Positions 7,019-14,521 of a DNA stretch of 33,356 nucleotides are shown here, piece after piece. Made by a program: the position numbers and the translations under genes. Position 1 is the stretch's first letter. Each line of letters begins with the position of its first letter. The notes under the pieces were generated by a model. The model was not told where the DNA came from, did no database searches, and worked only from the letters and a program-made list of their open reading frames with translations. This stretch comes from Acidimicrobiaceae bacterium (GTDB lineage Bacteria; Actinomycetota; Acidimicrobiia; Acidimicrobiales; Aldehydirespiratoraceae), in assembly GCA_009837445.1 (NCBI GenBank), contig VXTM01000030.1, forward strand, positions 79,661 to 113,016, in the 5' to 3' direction.

Positions 7019-7531
7019 TCAGCGCGGCCGTTTGCTGGACCGGCAAGCCATCAACTGCTGAGGGGAGCAGCCCCTGCTACTGCCACGCCGGGAGCGCTTG
7101 TCGACGTTAGGGGGCACCGGCTCGGGTGGGGTTGGCTGCTTGAATCCGAGGGTCTTGTAGGTGGTGAGGCGTTTGGTGTGCATGCGGGCGAGTACGGGGA
7201 TGTGTGCGTCGAGGTAGTCGTGGAGCTCGATGTCGTGTTTGGTGTCGTGGGATCGCAGGAGCCGGCCCACGTATTGCACGACTCGTCCTTTGAACGCGAT
7301 GGGGAAGGCGAGAAAGAGGGTGTCGAGTTGGGGCCAGTCGAACCCTTCGCCGAGGTAGGAGCCGGTGGCGACGACCACGATCCCGTTGTCGGTGTCGGGT
7401 GCGGCCATGGCGTCATGGACTGTGGCGAGGGCCTTCTTGCCGAGCCCGCCTTTGAGGATGTGGGCGTCATGGCCGGTGGTGGCGAGTTGGCGGCATATGG
7501 CGTCGATGTGGACGGTCCGCTGGGTGAGCAC
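7019..7531 (-). pseudogene. Helicase C-terminal domain of the primase-helicase (second half of a frameshifted gene)
   Basis: Continues the gene 7467-9485 in another frame. Canonical order needs GRTC-LVLTQRTVHIDAICRQLA, which spans both frames, so a single indel near 7540-7552 explains the break. Visible are the second RecA lobe, motif V-like ATGSYLGEGFDWPQLD and motif VI QYVGRLLR. The arginine finger and helicase motifs are intact, so the change may be recent or a sequence error. The C-terminus is basic (VDKRSRRGSSRG) and stops 2 bp from the IS end, so the last residues may be IS-derived. Confidence 0.7.
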
Positions 7532-9485
7532 AAGACAGGTCCGGCCGAGCGTCGAGTGCTTGGGTGACGTCTGAGCAGATCTGTTTGGTGCGTTGCTCGT
7601 GTTGGGCGAGCGCGCCGAGGACTTGCTGGATCGAGGCTGTGTCGTCGTGTGCGAAGCTCGTGGGATGCACGATCAGTCGGCGCTGGACGAGCGCGGTGTC
7701 GGTCAGGTCGCCCGGGCGGGTCTCGTGGCGGGTTGGGCCGCATTGCAAAGCGATGATGCCTTCGAGTCCGTCGCGCCGGTACGGGGTGGCGGTGAGGCCG
7801 AGCCAGCGGCGGGTGGGCGCAGTGCGGACGCAGGCCTCAAAGGACACCGCCGGCAGGTGGTGGCACTCGTCGACGACGACGAGCCCGTAGCGGCTGAACA
7901 GCTCATCGAGCCGCTTGCGGCGGGTGAGGCTCTGGATCATCGCGACGTCGACGAGGCGGCCCGGTGTGTCCTTGCCGCCGCCGATCACGCCGATCTGGTC
8001 GTCGTGGAGGCTGAGGTGCTCACCGAGCCGTTGGCGCCACTGCGCGAGCAGCGGTCTGCGGTCGACCAGCACCAGGGTTGGCTGCTGGTGGTGGGCGATG
8101 ACGGCGCACGCAGTAACCGTCTTGCCCGCACCGGGCGGGGCGACGATCACGGCGAGGTCGAAGTCGGCGACCGCGTCGAGTGCTTGCTGCTGGTGGGGCT
8201 GCAGCGTGCCGGCGAAGCGCAAACCGGCACTGTCGTGGTCGGCGCGGCGGTCGGTGATGTCGAGGCGGCTTCCCGCGGTGTCGACCAGTTCGGTGACATG
8301 GCTGATGAGGCCGCGTGGGAGATGGATCCATTCGAGGTCCTCGCGGTAGCAGCGAATGAACCGGGGCGTGTCCCACGTCGAGAACCGCATCCGCTGCTTC
8401 TCGTAGAACTCGGGGTTCGCCAACGACGCCAGATGCTTCAGCCCAGCAACCAACGCAGGCGGCAGCCCAGCACGGCGAAGCGACAGCATCGCTCCGAGCT
8501 GAGCCTCGATCACCGCAGGCGGTTTCGGGCCATCAGAACAGGCCATATCAGCCAGCGACAGACCCGGGCCCGCCGTCACCGGGCGAAGCGTGTCGGCCAG
8601 CGCAACCACCGCATCACATGACATGCGCGACACGCCCGAGAGCACAGCCCACTGGTCCGGCCACGGCTTCATCGATGCCGGATCCAAGAACACCGTCGCG
8701 CCGTGACGGACGCGCTCACCTTGCAGAGGCAGCGCGATCAGGTTGCCGAACGAGCCTGTGGGCATGAAGTCCTGCGACGGGAAGAACCGGTCATAGCTAG
8801 CCAAGTCGAGTTCTCCCCGGGCGGTCATCGCCTGTCGCAGCAGGCCCATACCCATCGCACGCGCCGCCGTCGCGGCCACGGGATGCTCAAAGAACACCCA
8901 CACATGGGCGCCGTCGCCGGATCGTGACCGCTCCAACAATGCAGGAACACCAGCGACATGGCACCGGTCCAACAAAGCCAGCGCATCCAGCGCCCAGGAG
9001 CCGCCATCGAAGTCACAGGCCAACAACTTGCATGTGTCGCCACGCAACAGCGGATAGATCCCAACAGTGATGTCGCCTCGCAGATGCGAGGCGAGCACGT
9101 CATCGGTCAGCGGCAGATAGTCGCCCGACGACGCCCGCTTGGTTGGCCAGCCGCCACGAACCGCAGGCGACCAACCCGACTTCGCGGTGTTCGGGTTCTC
9201 CCACCTGCGGGCATACACATCGCACCGAGCCCCGAACAGCGACCGAAACAGGTTGAGTTTGTTTCCCGCGCTCGACGCCTGGGTGACCTCACAGGCTGCC
9301 GCGGCTCCGCTACCGCTGAACAGAGTCGGCGCCCACGCCCGACGATGCCCATCGCCCGTCCTGGCCTCGAAGCCCAACAGATCACCCAGCCGCTCGACCT
9401 CGGCGCGCAGCCGCTCCAGCTCCCCCAACAGCTCCGAACGCGACGGCTCGGGCACAGCACTCACCGACCAGTCATCGTAGAACAC
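7467..9485 (-). CDS. TOTE-type archaeo-eukaryotic primase + DEAD/DEAH helicase, N-terminal part (frameshifted)
   Basis: Reads 672 residues, but coding sense switches frame near 7545. An N-terminal coiled coil (ELLGELERLRAEVERLGDLL) is followed by a primase-polymerase domain: metal-binding LLACDFDGG (D158, D160) and SRSGDGAHVWVFF (187-199). After a linker comes a superfamily 2 helicase: Walker A APPGAGKT (449-456), DECHH (539-543) and LTATPYRRDG (564-573). Primase and helicase in one chain is the core of the TOTE conflict systems, predicted defence-type elements whose mode of action is not settled. Other GTG starts at 9464 and 9455 are possible. It is divergent from the family-A gene at 9603. 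Confidence 0.75.
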   Translation of the reverse strand: MFYDDWSVSAVPEPSRSELLGELERLRAEVERLGDLLGFEARTGDGHRRAWAPTLFSGSGAAAACEVTQASSAGNKLNLFRSLFGARCDVYARRWENPNTAKSGWSPAVRGGWPTKRASSGDYLPLTDDVLASHLRGDITVGIYPLLRGDTCKLLACDFDGGSWALDALALLDRCHVAGVPALLERSRSGDGAHVWVFFEHPVAATAARAMGMGLLRQAMTARGELDLASYDRFFPSQDFMPTGSFGNLIALPLQGERVRHGATVFLDPASMKPWPDQWAVLSGVSRMSCDAVVALADTLRPVTAGPGLSLADMACSDGPKPPAVIEAQLGAMLSLRRAGLPPALVAGLKHLASLANPEFYEKQRMRFSTWDTPRFIRCYREDLEWIHLPRGLISHVTELVDTAGSRLDITDRRADHDSAGLRFAGTLQPHQQQALDAVADFDLAVIVAPPGAGKTVTACAVIAHHQQPTLVLVDRRPLLAQWRQRLGEHLSLHDDQIGVIGGGKDTPGRLVDVAMIQSLTRRKRLDELFSRYGLVVVDECHHLPAVSFEACVRTAPTRRWLGLTATPYRRDGLEGIIALQCGPTRHETRPGDLTDTALVQRRLIVHPTSFAHDDTASIQQVLGALAQHEQRTKQICSDVTQALDARPDLSCAHPADRPHRRHMPPTRHHRP

Positions 9486-9589
9486 CGTCAGCCACGCCCA
9501 CAGCGAGTCTCAGAGGTCACACGGCGTCGGTTGCCGCTTGACAGACGGACACACCTATGTTGCGGTCGCGGTGCAAACAGGCGGTGTTC

Positions 9590-9595
9590 TACACT
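9590..9595 (+). promoter_or_regulatory. -10 box TACACT for the second family-A gene
   Basis: TACACT is followed by 7 nt and then GTG 9603, the same spacing as in the first family-A promoter (5965-5970). A leaderless transcript is expected. Confidence 0.45.
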
Positions 9596-9602
9596 TCGGG
9601 CC

Positions 9603-9995
9603 GTGGGCCAACCCCAGACCGCAGGTATCGCTATGACGGTGCGGCGTCTCGCGTCCGAGTTGGTCGACCCGTCGTGGCCTATCGACCGGCCACTGGTGCA
9701 GTTTGTGATGGATTGGCGCCGCTATCCCGAACAGCGCGGCGCGGTTCTTGCTGCGGTGCCGCCGCCTGATACCAGCGAGCTGGTGGCCGCCAAGATCGCT
9801 TCGGTGGTTCACGCGTTGTGCGACCGAGACGGTGTCGCGGTGCCCGAGTGGGTCCACCTGTGCCGGGCCGAACCCGAAACGGCCCTGTTCGGCGTTCGGC
9901 TCCGCAGCGGCTTCGGCGAGGTCGTGCGCAGACGTTCACCACGAGTGTGCGCTGTGCACGGAGTGTTCTTCGGTGCTGACCTGCTTGACGCGTGA
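9603..9995 (+). CDS. Family-A small protein (second copy), no partner gene adjacent
   Basis: A 130-aa protein with the same core as 5496-5957 and 13877-14371: LVAAKIASVVHALCDRDGVA, VPEWVHLCRAEPETALFGV, and a C-terminal CAVHGVFF. Both the HALC and the C-x-x-H positions are kept. Unlike the copy at 5.5 kb it is not followed by a nucleotidyltransferase; the next gene is on the opposite strand. GTG 9603 fits the leaderless promoter; ATG 9633 is an alternative start. Function unknown; an antitoxin-like role is inferred only from the first copy. Confidence 0.6.
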   Translation: MGQPQTAGIAMTVRRLASELVDPSWPIDRPLVQFVMDWRRYPEQRGAVLAAVPPPDTSELVAAKIASVVHALCDRDGVAVPEWVHLCRAEPETALFGVRLRSGFGEVVRRRSPRVCAVHGVFFGADLLDA

Positions 9996-10176
9996 CACGA
10001 CGCCGGAGAGACCATGCCCGAAGAGACGATGCCTGAGCGCTTCTGCGCGTGACATTCATCATGCCGATCAAGTGGGGCAAGCCTGAGCGTCTCCCATCCG
10101 AGACCTCCCCTCCGGGACAGGCTGGGTTCTGCGCGCCATATCGCCCGATGGCAGCCGACCGATGACGTCCGTACCG

Positions 10177-11010
10177 CTACGACCTCAACCGGACCCGGCC
10201 CGACCTGAACCAGCTCACCAACAGCACCGCCGTCTGCACCGTCATCTCAGCAGCCTCCTGGGATACCTCCAACGGCGCGTCCTCGTCACCATGGCGGAGC
10301 TGTCCATTCCACACCATGTCCATCATGGCCAGAACAGTCTGAACGCTCCCATCGAACTCTGAGTCGGTCTCCCACTCCTCCGGCTTGTCACGGACAGCGC
10401 TGATCATCTTCCCCAGAGTCGCTAACGGGTCGTCCGGCGTAACGACTGGCTTCGCCGCTACCTCGATGGCCTTGACCACCTCCGTGCAAGCCTCGTTGAG
10501 ATCAGGGTGGAGGCCAAAGCACTTCGCCCACGCGATCCGCAGATGCTCAGCCTGACGCCCCGGCTGGGTCGCCTCAGTCTCAATGAGGCTGCTCAGCTCC
10601 TCGGGCTGGCGTCGTTGGATCATGTAGACGTCGTCTTCATCCACACCGACGCCGTATGTGCTGCGAGCTTCAACGGAGAAGGCTTCAAGAAGTGCAGCTT
10701 TATCCTCGCTTGCCCATGTGAGCGCCACATCCGCCGCATCAAGAAGCAGGCCGTCATCGGAGTCGAGGGCCTGTCTCAAGAAGACAAGTGCCGACCGTGT
10801 ATCACCCGGCAGCACCGAGCGATCAATCGTCCGCTCCAGTCGTCCCAACCTCGCCTCATGCGTGCGCGTCCTTCCAGGCGACGTGTACTGGTTCATCGTC
10901 CAGTCCACCAGAGACGGTCGAAGCCCTACCGGGACGCCTTCGTGGAGCGCGCGGAACTCTTGAAGCCGTTCAGGATTCTGGCGTACCGATAGCGGTGGCC
11001 TCACCACCAT
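10177..11010 (-). CDS. Hypothetical protein with an abortive-infection/HEPN-like C-terminus
   Basis: A 277-aa protein. Residues about 180-277 follow the pattern of Abi C-terminal (HEPN-like) domains: helix NEACTEVVKAIEVAAKPVV, a long linker, then VLAMMDMVWNGQLRHGDED and a final helix VQTAVLLVSWFRSGR. Such domains are ribonuclease-related or RNA-binding in known phage-defence proteins. The N-terminal half is Asp/Glu-rich, with no family recognised. ATG 11010 is preceded by GGGGGAAGG, a good ribosome binding site, and a TAGGCT about 35 nt upstream. The assignment to Abi is tentative. Confidence 0.6.
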   Translation of the reverse strand: MVVRPPLSVRQNPERLQEFRALHEGVPVGLRPSLVDWTMNQYTSPGRTRTHEARLGRLERTIDRSVLPGDTRSALVFLRQALDSDDGLLLDAADVALTWASEDKAALLEAFSVEARSTYGVGVDEDDVYMIQRRQPEELSSLIETEATQPGRQAEHLRIAWAKCFGLHPDLNEACTEVVKAIEVAAKPVVTPDDPLATLGKMISAVRDKPEEWETDSEFDGSVQTVLAMMDMVWNGQLRHGDEDAPLEVSQEAAEMTVQTAVLLVSWFRSGRVRLRS

Positions 11011-11197
11011 CGCCTTCCCCCATCGCTGCTCACAGCAGGCGAGCCTACCGATGGGCTACGACGGCACGTCCCTATTCCGTGGGCAGGCGCGCCGCCTGGG
11101 TGAGCAGCGCGGGAACACCAACGACGAACAGCTCAGAGAACGACCAGAGGACGACCGGCTTGCACCTGCGAGCTACCAGATCGACGGTCTGCACCCC

Positions 11198-11256
11198 GCA
11201 CACGGAGAGCCGCGCCGCAACCGGCGTGCCTGTCGCAGACGCTGGGTACGATCCTG
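11198..11256 (+). promoter_or_regulatory. Repeated promoter element, copy 1 (TACGAT)
   Basis: About 59 bp that reappears at 14425-14482 with roughly 80% identity by eye. The shared centre is AACCGGCGTGCCTGTCGCAG, followed after a short gap by GTACGATCCTG. TACGAT (11247-11252) is a likely -10 box, 9 nt before ATG 11262. A weaker relative lies at 13844-13874. Confidence 0.6.
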
Positions 11257-11261
11257 GCCAG

Positions 11262-11450
11262 ATGGACCAACAGATCCCCTACCCGAGCCGGACCGGCCCA
11301 CCGACAGCACGGACCACGAGTGCCGGGACGGCCGATGCGTGCCACCGCCGGAGCTTCGGCCGCGGGCCTGCCACACCCGCCGACGAAGCCGACAACCGTC
11401 AACTCATGGAGATGACCACTGCGCTACAGATTGCGGAGTCCACGACATGA
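11262..11450 (+). CDS. Small ORF leading the DUF4145 operon
   Basis: A 62-aa reading frame beginning MDQQIPYPSRTGPP and ending ALQIAESTT. The stop overlaps the next ATG as ATGA (11447-11450), so translation is likely coupled. The ATG is 9 nt from the TACGAT box, the same distance as ATG 13880 in the third family-A gene, and both begin ATGGACCA. The encoded protein is otherwise low in recognisable features (Thr/Ala/Arg-rich) and lacks the family-A core, so it could be a leader peptide or the remnant of a partner gene. Confidence 0.4.
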   Translation: MDQQIPYPSRTGPPTARTTSAGTADACHRRSFGRGPATPADEADNRQLMEMTTALQIAESTT

Positions 11451-12109
11451 CGCAGCCGAGGCCAGCAGAATCACAGCCGGAGTTCGGCAAGCTCGGTATC
11501 TGCCCTGCGTGCGGCGCCTTGACCCAACGTCGAATAGTCGTCAACCGTCACGGCACGGTCATATGTAATCACAGTCATCCAAGTGGCAAGTTCCACATAT
11601 CAACCCACAGCGGGTACGCCGTGGATGCTTGCGTGTCTGAGGATTGCAGGGCCGTAGGTTTCTGGGTCGAGGATAACGACGGGCCGACACTCGTATACCC
11701 GCTGACGGGAGTGCGCAGACCTCCTGCCGAAGGACTAGAAGACCGAGAGTCCCAGCTCTATGAGGAAGCTGCTGCGATAGCTCCCCTATCGCCTAGGGCT
11801 GCCTGCGCCCTGGTGCGCGTCCTATTGGAGGCCTTCTTGAACCGCCACCTAGCGGTTCAAGGCGTTTTCACCGCAGGCAAGCGGCTCGTAGAGTTGATCG
11901 ACCTAGCGGTCAGCAACCTCGGCCTGTCGTCCAACTTGCGGGAGGGGCTGACAGCCATCCGCAAGCGAGGCAACATGGCGGTCCATGACCCTTACGGACT
12001 CACGGACGATGCCCGTGCTGACGAACTGCCGTGGCTCTTCCAAGCTGTGGACAGTCTCGTAGACGAGCTGCACACCACCCCCAAGAAATGGGGAGAGCTA
12101 GCGAACTAG
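11447..12109 (+). CDS. DUF4145-like protein with zinc ribbon and HEPN-like domain
   Basis: A 220-aa protein. The N-terminus holds a ribbon-like C19-P-A-C22 and a later C-x4-C (DACVSEDC), enough for one zinc. The C-terminal half matches DUF4145: RAACALVRVLLEAFLNRHL, then LREGLTAIRKRGNMAVHDPY, where R-G-N-M-A-V-H fits the HEPN R-x(4-6)-H motif. DUF4145 domains accompany restriction enzymes and other defence genes, and HEPN proteins are often RNases. It is coupled to the preceding small ORF (ATGA) and followed 14 bp later by a membrane protein gene in the same direction, so the three form an operon. Confidence 0.65.
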   Translation: MTQPRPAESQPEFGKLGICPACGALTQRRIVVNRHGTVICNHSHPSGKFHISTHSGYAVDACVSEDCRAVGFWVEDNDGPTLVYPLTGVRRPPAEGLEDRESQLYEEAAAIAPLSPRAACALVRVLLEAFLNRHLAVQGVFTAGKRLVELIDLAVSNLGLSSNLREGLTAIRKRGNMAVHDPYGLTDDARADELPWLFQAVDSLVDELHTTPKKWGELAN

Positions 12110-12123
12110 CGAGCGGAACGCTA

Positions 12124-13647
12124 ATGGACAACACTGAATCCGCTTCACCCCGCGCACGACGATATGTGGTTATTGGACTGCTGCTAGTCGCCACAGGAAT
12201 CGGGATGATCGCTAGCAGTTTCGCGTATCGGGACAGCCATCTATTCGTCGCCACCGTCATGGTCAGTGTTGGTGCTGGACTGCTACCCACAGGAACGGTC
12301 GTATTGCTGGAACCTTGGTTGATGAGGAATGTATCGAGGTCTGCGCGTCAAATCGCTGACATGTCTGCACAACAGGCAGTAGCCGATGTCAAGAGTAGGC
12401 TAGACGCCCTAGCACAAATACAAGACATCCAATCCCAGGCTGACACGCAACACGAATCTCGAACAACAAACATAGCCGAAACGCTACTCGCCAATCCATC
12501 GTATGAAACACTGTGGACCCTGTTGCAAGAGGCCGAGTCTAGGGGTATTCTTGCACATGACGCTTGGATTAGGGACGGCTCCAACACCGATCATCTGGTC
12601 AGATTCGATGTCATGGAAAACGATTTGACCTCGCAAGGCAGTCTCGTACCCCACATCCGCATCACACTGGGAGAGTTGCGGCATGATCTTGTCCAGTCCA
12701 TGTCCTTTGAGGATTGGGCAAGCACGGGCAGGCTATACAAGGATAAACGACCAGGCGTTGTCATCAGATGCTGGAGCCGTTGGAACCACGATATGACATT
12801 TCAGGATGCGATTGTTCGCTTTAGGGATGAATGCGCTAAGGTCGGGTTATCTGCGTTATCGATGGACTGGGGAACGTGCCTAGAACATCTCGTAGCGAAT
12901 TATGAGAAATCTAGCCTATCGGTCGCAGCAGGTGTCCGGAGCCAGCCATTGGTTCTCGACATCAATGATGAATGGTGTATTGTCGAACCAGCACGGCTGA
13001 TTTCTAAGGTGAACACCGAGTCATACACATGGGATCAACTGTTTAGAAGACCAAGAAGATCTGAAACATCTAGTCGTCTGAATGATCGCTCCTGGCAGGA
13101 CGCGCTTCGTTATGCCGAGTGTGTTATGGCACCACCCGCCAAACCACTAGACGCTGCCTTCGGAGAGCAGGGACATGTACCGCGGTCTAAGGACTCCCAA
13201 TTCGAATACTTGATTGCGAGGGACAAATTGACGGCACGACAGATTGCTGAAGCATTACATGGGGATCTATACCGACGAGACAGAACCGACCTAGAACTGT
13301 TACTTAGGCAGAAACAACTCAGGACAGCAGATCTATTGCTCAAGAACCATGTCAATGACTTTATCAGTGGAGTAGTTCGTTCTTGGACAACCGTGGCAGC
13401 GTATGCGGTCGGCTCGTTGGTAGGAGCAGTAACGAGCAACTTCCTCAACAGGAGCGAACGAAACAGGCTAAGGGCTAAGAGCATCCGAGCACTCAAGGAA
13501 TACTATGCCCAAGAGTTCGGAGATACAGAGAGAAGACGTCTCGATGCATACTTCAAGAGTACATATCATTCGAAGCAATATGTCGTACTTGGAGAATGCT
13601 GGAGTATTGAAGCAACGAAGAACAGGAAGGGGCGCTACGGCGAGTAG
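12124..13647 (+). CDS. Membrane protein of unknown function in the DUF4145 operon
   Basis: A 507-aa protein not assigned to a family. Two transmembrane helices at the N-terminus (about 14-34 and 40-62) are followed by a long soluble region with a helical start (SARQIADMSAQQAVADVKSR) and a third hydrophobic stretch near 417-441 (VVRSWTTVAAYAVGSLVGAV) before a basic C-terminus. The gene is clearly richer in A+T than its neighbours, a sign of transfer. Co-transcription with the DUF4145/HEPN gene suggests a sensor-effector pair at the membrane; this is inference. ATG 12124 is preferred; an in-frame start further upstream would overlap the previous gene. Confidence 0.6.
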   Translation: MDNTESASPRARRYVVIGLLLVATGIGMIASSFAYRDSHLFVATVMVSVGAGLLPTGTVVLLEPWLMRNVSRSARQIADMSAQQAVADVKSRLDALAQIQDIQSQADTQHESRTTNIAETLLANPSYETLWTLLQEAESRGILAHDAWIRDGSNTDHLVRFDVMENDLTSQGSLVPHIRITLGELRHDLVQSMSFEDWASTGRLYKDKRPGVVIRCWSRWNHDMTFQDAIVRFRDECAKVGLSALSMDWGTCLEHLVANYEKSSLSVAAGVRSQPLVLDINDEWCIVEPARLISKVNTESYTWDQLFRRPRRSETSSRLNDRSWQDALRYAECVMAPPAKPLDAAFGEQGHVPRSKDSQFEYLIARDKLTARQIAEALHGDLYRRDRTDLELLLRQKQLRTADLLLKNHVNDFISGVVRSWTTVAAYAVGSLVGAVTSNFLNRSERNRLRAKSIRALKEYYAQEFGDTERRRLDAYFKSTYHSKQYVVLGECWSIEATKNRKGRYGE

Positions 13648-13665
13648 GGCTGCTGCAGTTCCCCC

Positions 13666-13772
13666 GAGAGCGCCAGCCCCTCCAGGCCACCTAGTAGGTC
13701 GCGGCCATACCCGCCAACGCACCATACCGTTGCAGCACGGTGGGCCAGCTCGAAGCCGCTCTAGGCGCTCGG
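13666..13772. repeat. Intergenic spacer element, long type (copy D)
   Basis: About 107 bp resembling 16312-16420 along its length. The best block is GGCCACCTAGTAGGT then CGCGGCCATACCCGC; both copies also end with GAAGCCGCT and CTCGG. Read on the other strand, GGTATGGCCGCGACCT matches the centre of the element at 19282-19340. It lies between the membrane protein gene and the third family-A gene. Confidence 0.6.
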
Positions 13773-13843
13773 ATGTGGTGTAAGGAATGCAGCGACGCGC
13801 TCTGGTCACCAATCGCACCCATAACGCTCCGCCGGAACAGCCG

Positions 13844-13874
13844 ATCCTGTCCCCCGCCCCTCGGTACGCTTCTG
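13844..13874 (+). promoter_or_regulatory. Promoter of the third family-A gene (TACGCT)
   Basis: CCTGTCCCCC...CCCCTCGGTACGCTTCTG resembles the promoter elements at 11198 and 14425. TACGCT (13865-13870) is 6 nt before GTG 13877 and 9 nt before ATG 13880. Confidence 0.45.
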
Positions 13875-13876
13875 CC

Positions 13877-14371
13877 GTGATGGACCAGATGCCAGACCCC
13901 GGCTCGCCGGGCGCGCACCTGACGGAGCCTGCCGTCACTGCTTCCGAGCTTCCCTACTGGATGAGCCGCAACGACCATCGTGGCCGCTTAACCGAGTTGA
14001 CCCAGCTCGCCAAAGATTGGGCGCGCATGCCGCATCTGCGCGACGCCATGATTGTCGATCCCCCGCGACGACTTCGCTGGTGGCACAGGTTCACACCCCG
14101 TCGACGCGATCTAGCCCGCATCGCGGCCGTCGTGCATGCGTTGTGCGACCGCGACGGGCATCCCTTGCCTGACTGGGTGTGGCAGCACCGCAGCGCGAAG
14201 GCCATCTACATCCACTGCCTACCCGTAGAAGACGGCGCGTACGACCACCACACCCGCCGCATCGCACCCGAGGCTTGCGCCTACCACAACGTCTGGTTCG
14301 ACCCGCGTGACATCGAAGACATCCGCGTCCACGGCATCCGCTCACTAGATAGGGACAGCTTCAACGGTTGA
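13877..14371 (+). CDS. Family-A small protein (third copy)
   Basis: A 164-aa protein with the strongest form of the shared core: DLARIAAVVHALCDRDGHPL, PDWVWQHRS, then EACAYHNVWFDPRD. Conserved H-x-x-C and C-x-x-H positions match the copies at 5.5 and 9.6 kb. It is longer because of an Arg-rich insertion before the core (RRLRWWHRFTPRRRD). No nucleotidyltransferase follows; the next gene is a DUF6602-like nuclease candidate 150 bp downstream. GTG 13877 and ATG 13880 are adjacent codons; either fits the promoter. Confidence 0.65.
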   Translation: MMDQMPDPGSPGAHLTEPAVTASELPYWMSRNDHRGRLTELTQLAKDWARMPHLRDAMIVDPPRRLRWWHRFTPRRRDLARIAAVVHALCDRDGHPLPDWVWQHRSAKAIYIHCLPVEDGAYDHHTRRIAPEACAYHNVWFDPRDIEDIRVHGIRSLDRDSFNG

Positions 14372-14424
14372 ACATCCGCCTGTATAGCGGTACGGCTCAG
14401 AATCCGGGGATCTAGGACGGCGAG

Positions 14425-14482
14425 GCATACGGCTCGCTCGCCACAACCGGCGTGCCTGTCGCAGACCCTCAGTACGATCCTG
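14425..14482 (+). promoter_or_regulatory. Repeated promoter element, copy 2 (TACGAT)
   Basis: Second copy of the element at 11198-11256. TACGAT (14473-14478) is followed after 6 nt by GTG 14485, which would open a 17-codon leader ORF ending across the start of the DUF6602-like gene. The main gene itself starts at ATG 14522 behind AGGAG. Confidence 0.6.
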
Positions 14483-14521
14483 CGGTGACGGACTATAGGG
14501 GTGCCTCAGACAGGAGCAAGC

